From positions 9,424,001 to 9,488,000 of the forward strand of contig JBHGNT010000006.1 of assembly GCA_043228905.1 (NCBI GenBank): 64,000 nt of DNA. The letters are read 5' to 3'. The position numbers were made by a program, and so were the translations under genes. This document shows, piece by piece, positions 31,632-42,400 of the stretch. The stretch is from Azolla caroliniana. Its lineage: Eukaryota; Polypodiophyta. The stretch's first letter is position 1; each line of letters starts with the position of its first letter. The notes beneath the pieces were generated by a model, which was not told the origin of the DNA, made no database searches, and saw only the letters and a program-made list of their open reading frames with translations.

Positions 31632-31954
31632 TAACAATCGGCAATGGTTTGGTTCGGTTCGAGAGTGTCCAAACCGAACCGTTTAAATTTTTTGAAACCT
31701 GAACTGAATCGAACTGAGCCTCAAAAACATTTAAACCGAACTGTTTAGTAAAAATCCAAACCATTAATCCTAAAAATATGAGAATTAGACTTAAAAATGA
31801 AAAGATTGTCTAAAAAAATTAATTAAATTTGCAAACCATCAAACCATTAAATTGTTAAAACCAAACCAAACTGTTCACCCCAAACCGAACCATTACCGTT
31901 AAGTCACAGTTTCGCGGTTCGGTTCGGTTCAAACCGAACCGTTGTCGATTGTTA
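31632..31954. mobile_element. MITE with TAACAATCG termini and 8-bp target duplication
   Basis: Ends TAACAATCGGCAATGG and, inverted, TAACAATCGACAACGG, continuing into GGTTCGGTTC/GAACCGAACC arms. GTTAGTGG and GTTGGTGG flank it (one mismatch in eight). No ORF. The 47027-47182 element has the same termini. An 8-bp duplication fits hAT. Confidence 0.75.
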
Positions 31955-32480
31955 GTTGGTGGAGTTTATATTACAATAGAGTGAAGTGAGGTACATTAAT
32001 TTGAACAAAAAATTGTGAATCCCACAACATTTACATGTTATGAACTCTTGATTTTGGTCTATCTCCTTCCTCCTCTCCATTTTATTATTAATCTTAAATC
32101 TAATCAAAGGTCATTATGGAAATATGCTCCTTTAGTAGTGAGTTCAACAATGAATAGGAAAGGGTACATTTAATTGAGAAAAACTAGAATGCCCCAAGAT
32201 TTTCTTCATTTCCCTCAATCCCAAAAGATCACTTAATTATGTGTTATTTGTGGAATTATGGGTCAATGCATACTCATTTTCTGTCTTTTTGAGGGTTAAG
32301 CAGAGAGTGCCGATAATTATTCGTAAAGGATGTACACATAAGGGAGATTTTTGTTACACATGAAGTTAGAGAATATATTGATGAAAGCTTGGCAAATGGA
32401 TTCAATTGACATTTGAGATCTCTTCTTGGCTCACCACTCACATCCATGGTCTCCTCGCGTGGTCATGGAGTTATCAATAA
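31955..32480. other. No gene seen
   Basis: AT-rich sequence between the MITE and the CopC LTR. Nothing recognisable on either strand. Confidence 0.5.
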
Positions 32481-32807
32481 TGACACCTGTGCTGCCTTAA
32501 TTGAAAATGTATATGGAATTATATATATATATGTATGGATCTTGTTAGTAGGAACAAGCAAGCAAAAATCAAGTAAGAGAGATGGTGTACTATTCAAGCA
32601 CAAACAAAATATACATAGAGAATAAGAGAGAAAGAGATAGTTATGCGATGATAGGCACAGAGAAAGAATGATTGCATTCAAAAACCACCGAACTTCTTTA
32701 CAAAGACTAGAACTACACTTATTTATACTTGGAGTAACGACGCCCTAACTCCAAGGAGTGTTCACACTAGGAATACAATGATTTGGGGTAGGACTTTTAG
32801 TCCAACA
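32481..32807 (-). repeat. 3' LTR of CopC
   Basis: Minus strand TGTTGGACTAAAAGTCC...TGTCA-type end, 327 bp, preceded by the purine tract CAGGGGAGTT. Aligns along its length with 46655-46983 (shared TGATTTGGGGTAGGACTTTT, AAGTAAGAGAGATGGTGTAC). Confidence 0.85.
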
Positions 32808-32829
32808 AACTCCCCTGTAAAAGGACTAC

Positions 32830-34131
32830 CCTTATAGTTACAACAGATTAGGGGTAGTCTCCCCCGTAATTTTAAATTTATTACAATTAAAAGAATTTTA
32901 CAAGCTATGAAAGAATTATCCGAATCAGAGTGCTCGAGTAAGTTTGGTCATCTCCTTTGGCCCTTCGACCAGTCGACTCTTCGACTCAATGCTTGATTCG
33001 GCCCTTTGTAGCCCTTTTGTCTTTAATGACTCTTTTGGCCTTTTTAGGCCATTCGGCCCTTTCTACCTTCAACCCTTTTCTTACATCCTTTGATTCAGTT
33101 GTCCCTTTTTCTTTAGCTTGTCATAGTCCCATTTGTCTCCTTAGTGCTTTGAAGCGATGATCTAGGAGTGGCTTTGTTAGGAAAATCAGCGATGTTCACC
33201 TCGGTATCAATTTTTTGGATTTTGAGCTTCCCGAATATGATGATACCTCACCTCTATGCGTTTCGTTTTTTAGTGATATACAGGATTCCGCATGATGTGT
33301 ATTGTGCTCTATGAATCGGAGCTAGATTCACGATTCAGTTCTTGATCGAAAAGTTGACCGACATTCGTGGCAGCTAGTTCCTTGGCTACTTCAGACACGA
33401 CAATGTATTTGGCCTCTATTGTGAAGAGGGCCATACATTCATGGAGTTTTGACTTCCATGAAATCTCTCAACCTGTGTAGGTGAAGACATAGCCTCATGT
33501 TGATTTTCGATTGTCGAGATTTCCAGCATAATCAGTGCTAGTAAAGCCTTTGACTTTGGTCTGATGATTTGGACCGAATGGTAGTTGTGTATTCTCTGTT
33601 CTCCGAAGGTATTAGAGTATGTGCTTTATTGCTTCACAATGCTTCCTCTGTAGATTTGACATGTAGCGGTTGGTAGTGCCTACAACATACACAAGGTCAG
33701 GTTGGGATGGCTACCATTGCGTACATGAGTCTTCCTATTGACGATGCATAGGGGATCTTTCTCATTTGCTCTGTATCAACCTTTGTGGAGGGAGACTCTA
33801 TGTCCGATAGTCGGATCGACATTGAGAGCGGAGTCAGTGCAGGTTTCAACTTGTCCATGTTGAACCTCTTCAACACCTTTTGGATGTATTTAGGCTGGGA
33901 GAGCCGTGGGATCTTCTTCGTCCTTTCTCGCTCTATCCTCATGCCCAAAATATGTTGGGCTTCTCCAAGTTCCTTCATTGAGAATTTCTTTTGAAGTTGC
34001 CAGTTCAATTTCCCAATTTCGGCTCTATCACATCTTGCAATGAGCATGTCATCCACGTACATAGGATCAGATATATCTTGGACTCTTCGGATATTTACCA
34101 TATATACATGCATGGGCTGAGTTGGATCGAC
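32830..34131 (-). pseudogene. CopC RT C-terminal half and RNase H
   Basis: Catalytic PMYVDDMLIARCDRAEIGKL near 34060-34000, then LGEAQHILGMRIERERTKK, LKRFNMDKLKPALTPLS and PYASSIGRLMYAMVAIPT-stop in a 178-codon minus frame. Below 33697, shifted frames show RNase H parts (STDYAGNLDNRKST, FTIEAKYIVVSEVAKELAAT, HIMRNPVYH, KRIEVRYHHIRE). The LGEA-HILGM-I-R pattern is the Tork/Tnt1-like type of copia, unlike CopA/B. Confidence 0.85.
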
Positions 34132-37100
34132 TATATCTGTGACTCGCTTTCCTCTATCAAGGTTACCGTAGAGGAAGACGAGATGGTACAGGTCTGTCTT
34201 GGGGACCCGGCGTCTAAGTTCAGAGCGTTCCAAACGGCGGTGTGTACAAGGGAGAATACGCCGTCATTTTTCGACTTACAGTCAATGCTCCTTGTAGAGG
34301 AGAACCACGTTGGTGCGTCAACTAGTGCGCCCTCTGACAGCCGGATGCTGTACACGGAGGCGGATCGGTCCCGTGGGCGTGGTAGATGAGGTGGGTCGGC
34401 ACGCAATGGAGGCGGCCGGCAAGAGCAAGAACGAAGGCACAGAGAACGTGTCGACAGCAGTTCCGGGACTCCCTCAGGTAGGGGGAGTCATGGCGACACC
34501 GGAAGACGACAAGAGAAGTCAGCAACGGAATGCTGGTACTGTGGCAAAAAGGGCCACAGAGAAAGCGAGTGCTGGAGAAAACGAGCCGATTCGGATAAGT
34601 TCGGATTCGGCAAGGCCAGCAAGGATGGCCTGCAAAGCTCGCACTATGTGAAGGGATCGGGAGGATCCAAGAACGGTAACGGGACAGCCTTGGTAATGAA
34701 GCACGAGGCGAACTTGATGAAGAAGACCACTTCCAAATCGGAGGAAGTGTGGTATGTTGATTCTGGTGCGTCGAACCACATGACGAGCCACAAAAAGTGG
34801 TTCTCCTTTTTGGAGAAACCGGATCAACTAGGAGTAGTCGAAACCGGAGACGACACTCGTCACCCAATCGTGCACGTCGGAGAAGTCCCTTTGACCCACA
34901 TTGGACAGAAGGGGAAGCTGATGAACGTATTACACGTTCCAACAATCACGAAGAACCTAGTCTCGATCAAACAGATCATCGACCAAGGGATGTAGGTGCG
35001 GTTTACGCACCTTGGGTGCTTCATCAAGGAAGAGGGCCAGATTATTGCGCAAGGACACAGAGACGGGAGGATGTTTATCCTCGACACCAATGACGTTGGC
35101 ACCGTTCTATTTGCAAAAGGACAGAAGGTCGAATTGGACATCGACCTATGGCACAAGCGGATAGGCCACGTCAATTACCGAAGGCTTCAAGACCTGCAAA
35201 TGAAACAAGTTGTTTTCGGTTTGCCGAAGTTCAACGGCCGGAAGGCCCAAGTATGTGAAGCCTGCCAACTCGGGAAGCAACACTGGCTTCCATTCCCTAC
35301 CGAACGTAACCGGAGCCATAACGAGCTCGACCTAATCCATTCGGATGTGTGGGGACCGGCACAGAATGTTAGTCTTGGCGGGAGTCGATATTTCGTCTCC
35401 TTCATCGACGACTATACGCGGCACACATGGATCTACCTCATTGAGCGGAAGAGTGAATTCTTCGAGTGTTTCCGGAGTCTCCAAAGCATGGTGGAACGGG
35501 AATCGGAGAGGAAGATCAAATGCCTACGGTCGGATGGCGGGAAAGAATACTTTTCCGGCCAATTCAACAGTTATTTGCAACAAACGGGAATTCGGCGAGA
35601 GTTCAACTGCAGATACACACCGCAACAGAATGGTGTTGCCGAGAGGAAGAACCAATCGCTTATCGATGCGGTAAGGGCAATGCTGGAGGAAAAGAGCATG
35701 CCCAAATTCTACTGGGCGGAGGCAGTCCGAACGGTTGTCTACATCTAGAACCGGATCAGTGACAAGGTGTCAGCTCACGAGCTGTATTTCGGGCGGAAGC
35801 CAAATTTGAGACACCTTAAGATCTTCAGTAGCATTGCATATGTGCATGTACCGGATGAGAAGCGGAGGAAGTTGGGTGCAAAATTGGGAAAATGCATCCT
35901 AGTCGGCTATGCTCAAGAGCAAAAGGGTTATAAGTGTTATAACCCCCGGACAAGGCAGGTCCGAGTTAGTCGAGATGTCGAGTTTGATGAATTGGCATCG
36001 TGGTACTCCTTACCAACTCTGACTTCCGAATTTGAGCTGGTGCCGGAGGATGAGGCTAGTGAGCCTGAACTGGCCCAGGTAGAGGATGATGAAGCATGGA
36101 CTCAAGATGAGAGTCCGGAATCGTTCCGGCTGAGCGGGCCGAACGAGAGACTGAGTCAATCTGACCAGTCCGATCAGGAACCGACGAGTAGTGGAGACTC
36201 TGTCGTGCACTCCTCGTGCAAGGAACCGAGGAGACTGTTCACGCATAAAGAGAAGGGGAAGAAGAAGATGCCGGAATTCGAAACCGGCAACGATGAGTCG
36301 GATCAGTGTGCATCCAACTCTGGCAAGGAGAAAGGCGGATCTTCGGCAACGAAGACCAAACCGGCCAAGAAGGGCCTCAAACCGGGTAACAGTGAGTTAC
36401 GCCGGTCCACCTGCCAAAAGGATCCCGTCAAGCGGTACGGGTACAATGAGTACATGGCACATCACTATGCGTACATCACTAAGGTGGCGGAGGTGCGTGA
36501 GCCGGAGAGCTACGCAGAAGCGGCCAAGGACGCAAATTGGTGTGCCGCTATGAAGGAAGAAATGCGGGCACTTGATGTCAACAAGACATGGGACCTGGTT
36601 GACCCTCCTCGTCATTGTAAACCGATCGGATGCAAGTGGATATACAAGGTAAAGTACAATGCCGACGGTTCTGTTAACCGGTATAAAGTCCAGTTAGTGG
36701 CGAAGGGATACACGCAAACCCACGAAATCGACTACGATGAGACCTTCGCTCCTGTAGCGAAGATGACGACGGTTCGAGTGGTGCTGGCGGTTGCTGCGGC
36801 AAGGGGGTGGCATCTTCATCAGATGGATGCGAAGAATGCATTTCTTCACGGTGATCTTGAAGAAGAAGTCTTCATGACTCAGCCTCTCGTTTTTCAATCG
36901 GAGATGAACAAGTCAGCGGTATGCCGGCTGAAGAAGTCATTGTACGGCCTGAAGCAAGGCCCTCGAGCTTGGAATGCGAAGATCACGCACCGGTTGCGTA
37001 AGATGGGGTTTGTGGCCTCCAAATCGGACTCTTCATTGTTCATCCGGCAAGGCTCAGCCGGTCCGGTATGTATACTGCTGTATGTTGATGATCTAGTCAT

Positions 37101-37140
37101 CTCCGGAACGGGTGTTCCAGAAATCAACCGCGTCAAGTCC
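34132..37140 (+). pseudogene. CopA-2 gag-protease-integrase-RT
   Basis: One frame with stops only at 34387 (TGA), 34993 (TAG) and 35746 (TAG). CCHC knuckle CWYCGKKGHRESEC, protease site VDSGASNHMTS, LWHKRIGHVNYRRLQDL, HSDVWGP, LRSDGGKEYFSG, NGVAERKNQSLIDAV (D,D,E all kept), [36 protein letters not shown] and catalytic YVDDLVISG near 37081-37092. A single missing base at about 37140 shifts the frame. Both later TAGs correspond to Gln codons in relatives. Confidence 0.88.
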
Positions 37141-37638
37141 AGTTGTCGGACGCATTTGAGATGAAGGATCTAGGGGACCTTCATTATTTTCTAGGGATCG
37201 AGGTGATCCGAACCGCGGATAGGTTACATGTTTTCCCTAGGTAGCGCGGTTGTTGCATGGAGTAGCAAAAAGCAGCCAACAGTTGCTCTATCGAGCACTG
37301 AGGCTGAGTATCGTGGCGCTACCCTTGCCACCTGTGAAGCCATTTGGCTTTGGCGACTGCTGCAAGACCTATGGATCGAGGTCCCAATCCCAATTCTGGT
37401 CTACTGTGACAACATCAACAACATGCAACTCGCTAAGAACCCCGTATTCCATGCTCGCACAAAGCACATAGAAGTGCACTATCACTTTGTGCGTGAGCGT
37501 GTCCTGAGCGGTGAGGTCGAACTTCGGTATGTTCACACGGATCGGCAAGTTGCCGACATCTTCACCAAACTGCTTGGATCGGACAAGTTGCAGCACTTCA
37601 CCGAAATGCTTGGTGTTCAGCATCTCGACGTGCCACAC
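37141..37638 (+). pseudogene. CopA-2 RNase H with internal deletion
   Basis: After [15 protein letters not shown] (shifted frame) about 390 nt present in CopA-3 are missing near 37220, removing the RT thumb/connection and the first RNase H Asp. The frame then recovers at YMFSLGSAVVAWSSKKQP, STEAEYRGATLATCE, YCDNINNMQLAKNP, ARTKHIEVHYHFV and LQHLDVPHLRGR-like ending. Confidence 0.85.
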
Positions 37639-38193
37639 TTGAGGGGGAGAACGGGCAAGGACACCGGAACGGGCAAAGGCAAAGAGACTGCAGATTGTGC
37701 CGATGAGGGAAGAACTGACGAAGGGAAAGTCAAGAAGGACTGAGCCGACCGGAGGAAGAAGGCCAAGACCCGGACATGGTCCAATGTGGTGAAGGTCTTG
37801 GAACCAGAAGACGAATCGGGAGCAACCGATTCGGACAAGAGCTGGAACGAATCGGAGACAGTCGATTCGGTTCAAAACACAGATTCGGAAGAACCGGATC
37901 AATTCAAGGACAAGCAAACATGGATGCAGTGGAAGTCGATGCCATCATGGAGAAACCGACAGATCGATAAGTGCCGGAGTCATAGCAGCGAAGGAGCTGA
38001 CAGGGGCCTATTGAGTAGACATACCGACCAAGAAGGTCGAGACGTGCAGAACAAGAGGGGTTGCGGCAAACAGAACCGGACCGGACGAGGAGCACGAGCA
38101 AGGCAGAGAAACGCCAGGAGAAGTCGGTTGGAAGAACCGGCTGCCACAGAGACTGACACTAAGATTCAACCTCAAGTTGAGCTTGAGGGGGAG
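37639..38193 (+). other. CopA-2 post-RNase H cassette
   Basis: From the internal tract TTGAGGGGGAGA (37639-37650) a charged tail follows (GKDTGTGKGKETADCADEGR, TGA at 37741). It continues in the same frame (RKKAKTRTWSNVVKVLEPED, SRLEEPAATETDT) to QPQVELEGEC-stop. The last codons translate the real polypurine tract and the stop uses TGA inside the LTR start. Confidence 0.72.
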
Positions 38194-38607
38194 TGTTGAG
38201 TGGCAAGCTCAACAAGAGCCGGATCGGCTGAATAAGCTTGAGCCGGCAAGCGAGACGGATCGGTAAGCTGTGAGCAACCGAGCCAGCAAGTAACAAAGCC
38301 GGTGAGCTGGGGAGCCGATTAGCCGGATCCAATAAGTAACTGGAAGCCTAGTATTAGTGTAGACTACTAGGCAATTATAGTCTCGTAGTAAGTGTCAGAT
38401 GCTCGTGTGAGCATTGAAGTACGCGGTACTTCTGTCAGTCCCATGAGGACTTGTATAAATAATGTTACTGAGGATAGTTGTATGTACAGAGTGATTATAC
38501 TATTTTTGAATATAGCTTTTATGTTCTGCTCTCTTTGTCTCTCCCGTGTACTCTGTGTATTCCCTAATTTGTCTGTTTTCTAACGCTTCCGCAAGTAATC
38601 GTTTACA
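38194..38607 (+). repeat. 3' LTR of CopA-2
   Basis: TGTTGAG...GTTTACA, 414 bp. TATAAAT at 38454-38460; inverted repeats ATGCTC/GAGCAT (38399-38414), GAAGTACGCGGTACTTC (38416-38432) and AGTCC/GGACT (38437-38451) lie just upstream. Confidence 0.87.
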
Positions 38608-39041
38608 TCAACTTTCGAGCCGATTCGGATTCAACTTTCGTCTCATTAGCCAATTCGGGTTCAGGATTTGGTAGTTCGGCCTCTGAGTCATTTTGAGAGA
38701 GGTTGAAACTCACACTCTTGCTAATTCATTGAAGACTACATCGTTGTTTTTTATTAACTTCTTGTGCTCTGGATCCCATAGCGAAAGGCCGAAATTGCCG
38801 TCTGTCCCATAGCCAAGAAAAATAGATTTTCTCGAATGGCGGGCTAGCTTCATTCAGTTCTCCCTTGGTATGTGTGCATATTCTTTGCACCCGAATATGC
38901 GAAGCCAGTCGTAGTTCAGTTGCGTACCCAACCATAGTGCCTGCAACACTTGAAGCTTAATGGCCTTGGACGGTGAGAGATTAATTAAATAAACAACCGT
39001 TTGCACCGCACCGCCTCTACCCAGACATCCAACTTGAGTTT
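38608..39041 (-). pseudogene. CopC integrase C-terminal part
   Basis: Minus strand: GAVQTVVYLINLSPSKAIKL, ALWLGTQLNYDWLRIFGCKE, YAHIPREN-stop-MKLARHSRKSIFLGYG and NNDVVFNE. This is the copia integrase segment after the catalytic Glu. The upstream half is at 44746-44910 on the other side of CopA-3. Confidence 0.82.
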
Positions 39042-39426
39042 TGTTGAGAGACAAGCTGAACATCGGCCAGATCGGCTAAAGAAGCCGAGGACCGGATCGG
39101 CTGGGACCAATCGGTTAGGCCGAGTGCGTAAACCGGGAGGTCGTTAGGAAAGATATTCCGTGAGGAAAATATTTGGGAGTTAGTGTAGGAGCTCTTAATG
39201 AGCATTGAAGTACTGTCAGTACTTCGGTCAGTCCTTCCAGGACTTGTATAAAAGTGTTCACTGAGCACGTCTTATGTACAGACTGAGCACTATTATTGAA
39301 TATAGTATTTTTTGTGTTTCTCTCTGTCTCTCCCGCGTATACCGTGTAAGCCTAAGCTCTCCATTGAACCTGAGTTTCCTTCCTCTGTTCTGTCTTCATA
39401 CTTGCTTCCGCACGCTACTTTCTACA
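39042..39426 (+). repeat. 5' LTR of CopA-3
   Basis: TGTTGAG...TTCTACA. TATAAAA at 39247-39253, with the inverted-repeat set directly upstream (GAAGTACTGTCAGTACTTC starting near 39206) and TCACTGAGCAC just after it. Confidence 0.93.
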
Positions 39427-39438
39427 TGGTATCAGAGC
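39427..39438 (+). promoter_or_regulatory. CopA-3 primer-binding site
   Basis: TGGTATCAGAGC directly after the LTR, complementary to initiator Met tRNA. Confidence 0.93.
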
Positions 39439-39498
39439 GCGAGGGTCGAGAACCTCTCTGCAGCCGACACAGCTTGACGAAGAAGAACAAGAAGAACG

Positions 39499-42400
39499 AT
39501 GGATAGAGGCATGGCGAGCTCGCTTCCAACAGAGAAGCTCGACAGAACCAACTACGCGTCTTGGTCCTACAAGATGCACCAGTACCTGCTCGGGCATGGC
39601 TACTGGAGTTATGTCGAAGGAGCTAATGACGCGGCACCCGAATCGACACACAGAGACTTCCCGTTGTGGGAGCAATCGGCGAGCAGGGTACTATACTGCT
39701 TCGCGTCGTGTGTGGGTGAACAACTATTGAGCTATGTTCGGGATGCAAAGACGCCGAAGGGTGTGTGGGAAAATCTGAAGAAGATTTTCGCCGCGAGCAC
39801 CACAGCCAGGAAGCTTCAGCTCCGACAGGAGTTGAGCAACCTACGACAACGCCACTTGTCGGTGGCGGACTATACCTCGAAGATCAAGGATATCTGCGAC
39901 TCCCTCGCCTCCATAGAGGTGAACATCGAGGAGAGCAAAATGGTCCAGATCTGTCTCGGAGGTTTGGCGTCGAAGTTCGGAGCGTTCCGAACGGCTGTGT
40001 GTACCCGGGAGAATACGCCGTCCTTTTTCGACTTACAGTCGATGCTCCTGGTAGAGGAGAACCACGCGGGTGCGTCTACAAGCACGCACACCGACAACAG
40101 AATGTTGTACACGGAGGGAAAAAGGCCCCGTGGTCGTGGTGGACAAGGCGAGTCGGCACGCAATGGAGGCGGCCGACGAGATCAAGAAAGAAGGCACCGA
40201 AGTGATGCCGACAACAACTCTGGACCCTCTGGAAACAGGGGGAGTTAAAGCAATGAGAACCGGCAAGGGAAGTCCATTGCGGAGTGCTGGTACTGTGGCA
40301 AGAAAGGCCACAGGGAAAGTGAGTGCTGGAAGAAGTGCGCCGATTCGGAGAGAACTGGTTCCGGGAACGGCTCCAGACATACCGACAAGGGAAATCGGCA
40401 ACGATCGCACTACGCTGAAGACTCCGGGAGAACCGGAGAAGGGTCTGTCTTCGTGACGAGACATGAAGCAAACTCAATGAAACAGAGCACCCCGAGATCG
40501 GACGAGGTGTGGTACGTAGAGTCCGGCGCGTCAAACCACATGACGAGCCATAAGGAGTGGTTCTCGTACCTTGAAAAACCGATACAACCGGGAATAGTCG
40601 CAACAGGAGACGACACTCCGCATCTGATCGCGAATGTCGGAGAAGTTCCCCTTAGCCATGTCGGGCAGAAAGGGAAACTCAAGAACGTGCTGCACGTTCC
40701 GACAATCACGAAGAACTTGGTCTCGGTCGGACAGATCGTCGACCAAGGGATGGAGGTTCGGTTTACACACCTCAGGTGCTTCATTGAGGAAGAAGGCCAT
40801 GTGATTGCGCAAGGGCGCAGAGACGGAAGGATGTTCATCCTCGACTCCACTGACGGCGGCACCGCAATGTTCGCGAAGGGACAAAAGACCGAGTCAGACA
40901 TCGACTTGTGGCACAAGCGGATAGGCCACGTCAACCACCAACGGCTTCAAGATCTGCAAATGAAACAGGTAGTGTTCGGTTTGCCCAAATTTAGTGGCCG
41001 AAAGGCATAAATTTGTGAAGCCTGCCAGCTCGGGAAGCAACACCGACTTCCCTTCCCCAACGAGCGAAACCGGAGCCAGAACAAGCTCGACCTTATACAC
41101 TCCGATGTATGGGGGCCGACACAAAACGTTAGTCTTGGCGGGAGCCGATATTTCGTCTCCTTCATCGACGACCACACGCGGCACACGTGGATCTACCTCA
41201 TTGAGAGGAAGAGCGAAGTCTTCGACTGTTTCCGGGACCTCAAAGGGTTCGTGGAAGCCGAAATGGGACGAAAGATCAAGTGCCTACGGTCGGATGGCGG
41301 AAAATAGTACTTTTCTGGTCAATTCAACGGTTATCTACAACAAATGGGAATTCGCCGCGAATTCAGTTGTAGATACACACCAGAGCAGAACGGCGTGGCC
41401 GAGAGGAAGAATCGGTCGATTGTGGAAGCGGCACGGGCAATGCTGGAGGAGAAGAGCTTGCCCAAGTTCTACTGGGCCGAGGCGGTAAGGACCGCGGTAT
41501 ACATCCAGAACCGGATTGGAGACAAAGTGTCGGCGCACGAGCTATATTTCGGAACGAAGGCGAACTTGCGACACTTGAGGGTGTTCGGTAGCATTGCGTA
41601 TGTGCATGTACCGAAGGAGAAAAGGAGGAAGCTAGACGCAAAGGCTGAGAAATGCATCTTGGTCGGTTACTCGGACGAGTAGAAGGGTTATAAGTCCTAT
41701 AACCCTCGCACCAAACAAGCGCGTGTCAGCCGCGACGTTGTGTTTGACGAGTCCGCGTCCTGGTACCTGCCCTCGCCTCGGAACCCCTACTCCAATACAA
41801 GCTCTGACGATGAGGTAAGCGAGGCCGAGATGCCTCCGGATGAGCCCGAAATCGAGACCCGCGAAGAGAGTTCGATTTCACTCCGGTTAAGTGGACCGAT
41901 TGGACGACTGTGTCAGTACGACCAGTCCGATGAAGAGCCGGCGAGTAGTGGAGACTCGGCTGTGCATTCCCCGCGCAGGAAGCCGAGGAGACGGCTTACG
42001 CGCAAAGAGAAAGGGAAGAAGAAGGTGTCGGATTCCGGCATGGAAAGGAACGAGTCTGTCCGATGCGAGTCTGACTCCAAGGAAACTGGTGACGGGTCTT
42101 TAAATGTGAAGACCGCATCGACCAAGAAGGCCTCGACATCGGCTAATGTGAGATTACGCCGATCTACCCGCCAGAAGAACCCAGTTGTGCGGTTCGGATA
42201 CAACGAGTACATGGCGCATCATTATGCATACATGACCCGTGTAGCGGAAGTGTGTGAGCCGGAGAGCTACGCAGAAGCGGCTAAAGACGCGAATTGGCGC
42301 GCCGCGATGGAGGAAGAGATGCATGCATTGGCGGAGAACGAGACTTGGGACCTGGTCAACGCACCGAAGGGTGTAAAACCGATCGGGTGTAGATGGGTGT

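Larger units (their letters stand above)
34132..38607 (+). mobile_element. CopA-2: 5'-truncated Ty1/copia element
   Basis: Begins abruptly inside gag (ICDSLSSIKVTVEEDEMVQV) and runs to a complete 3' LTR. The 5' LTR, PBS and about 130 gag codons are absent. One frame carries most of the polyprotein with few lesions. It lies in CopC; loss of its 5' end coincides with loss of CopC RT sequence, suggesting a single deletion across the junction. Confidence 0.87.
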
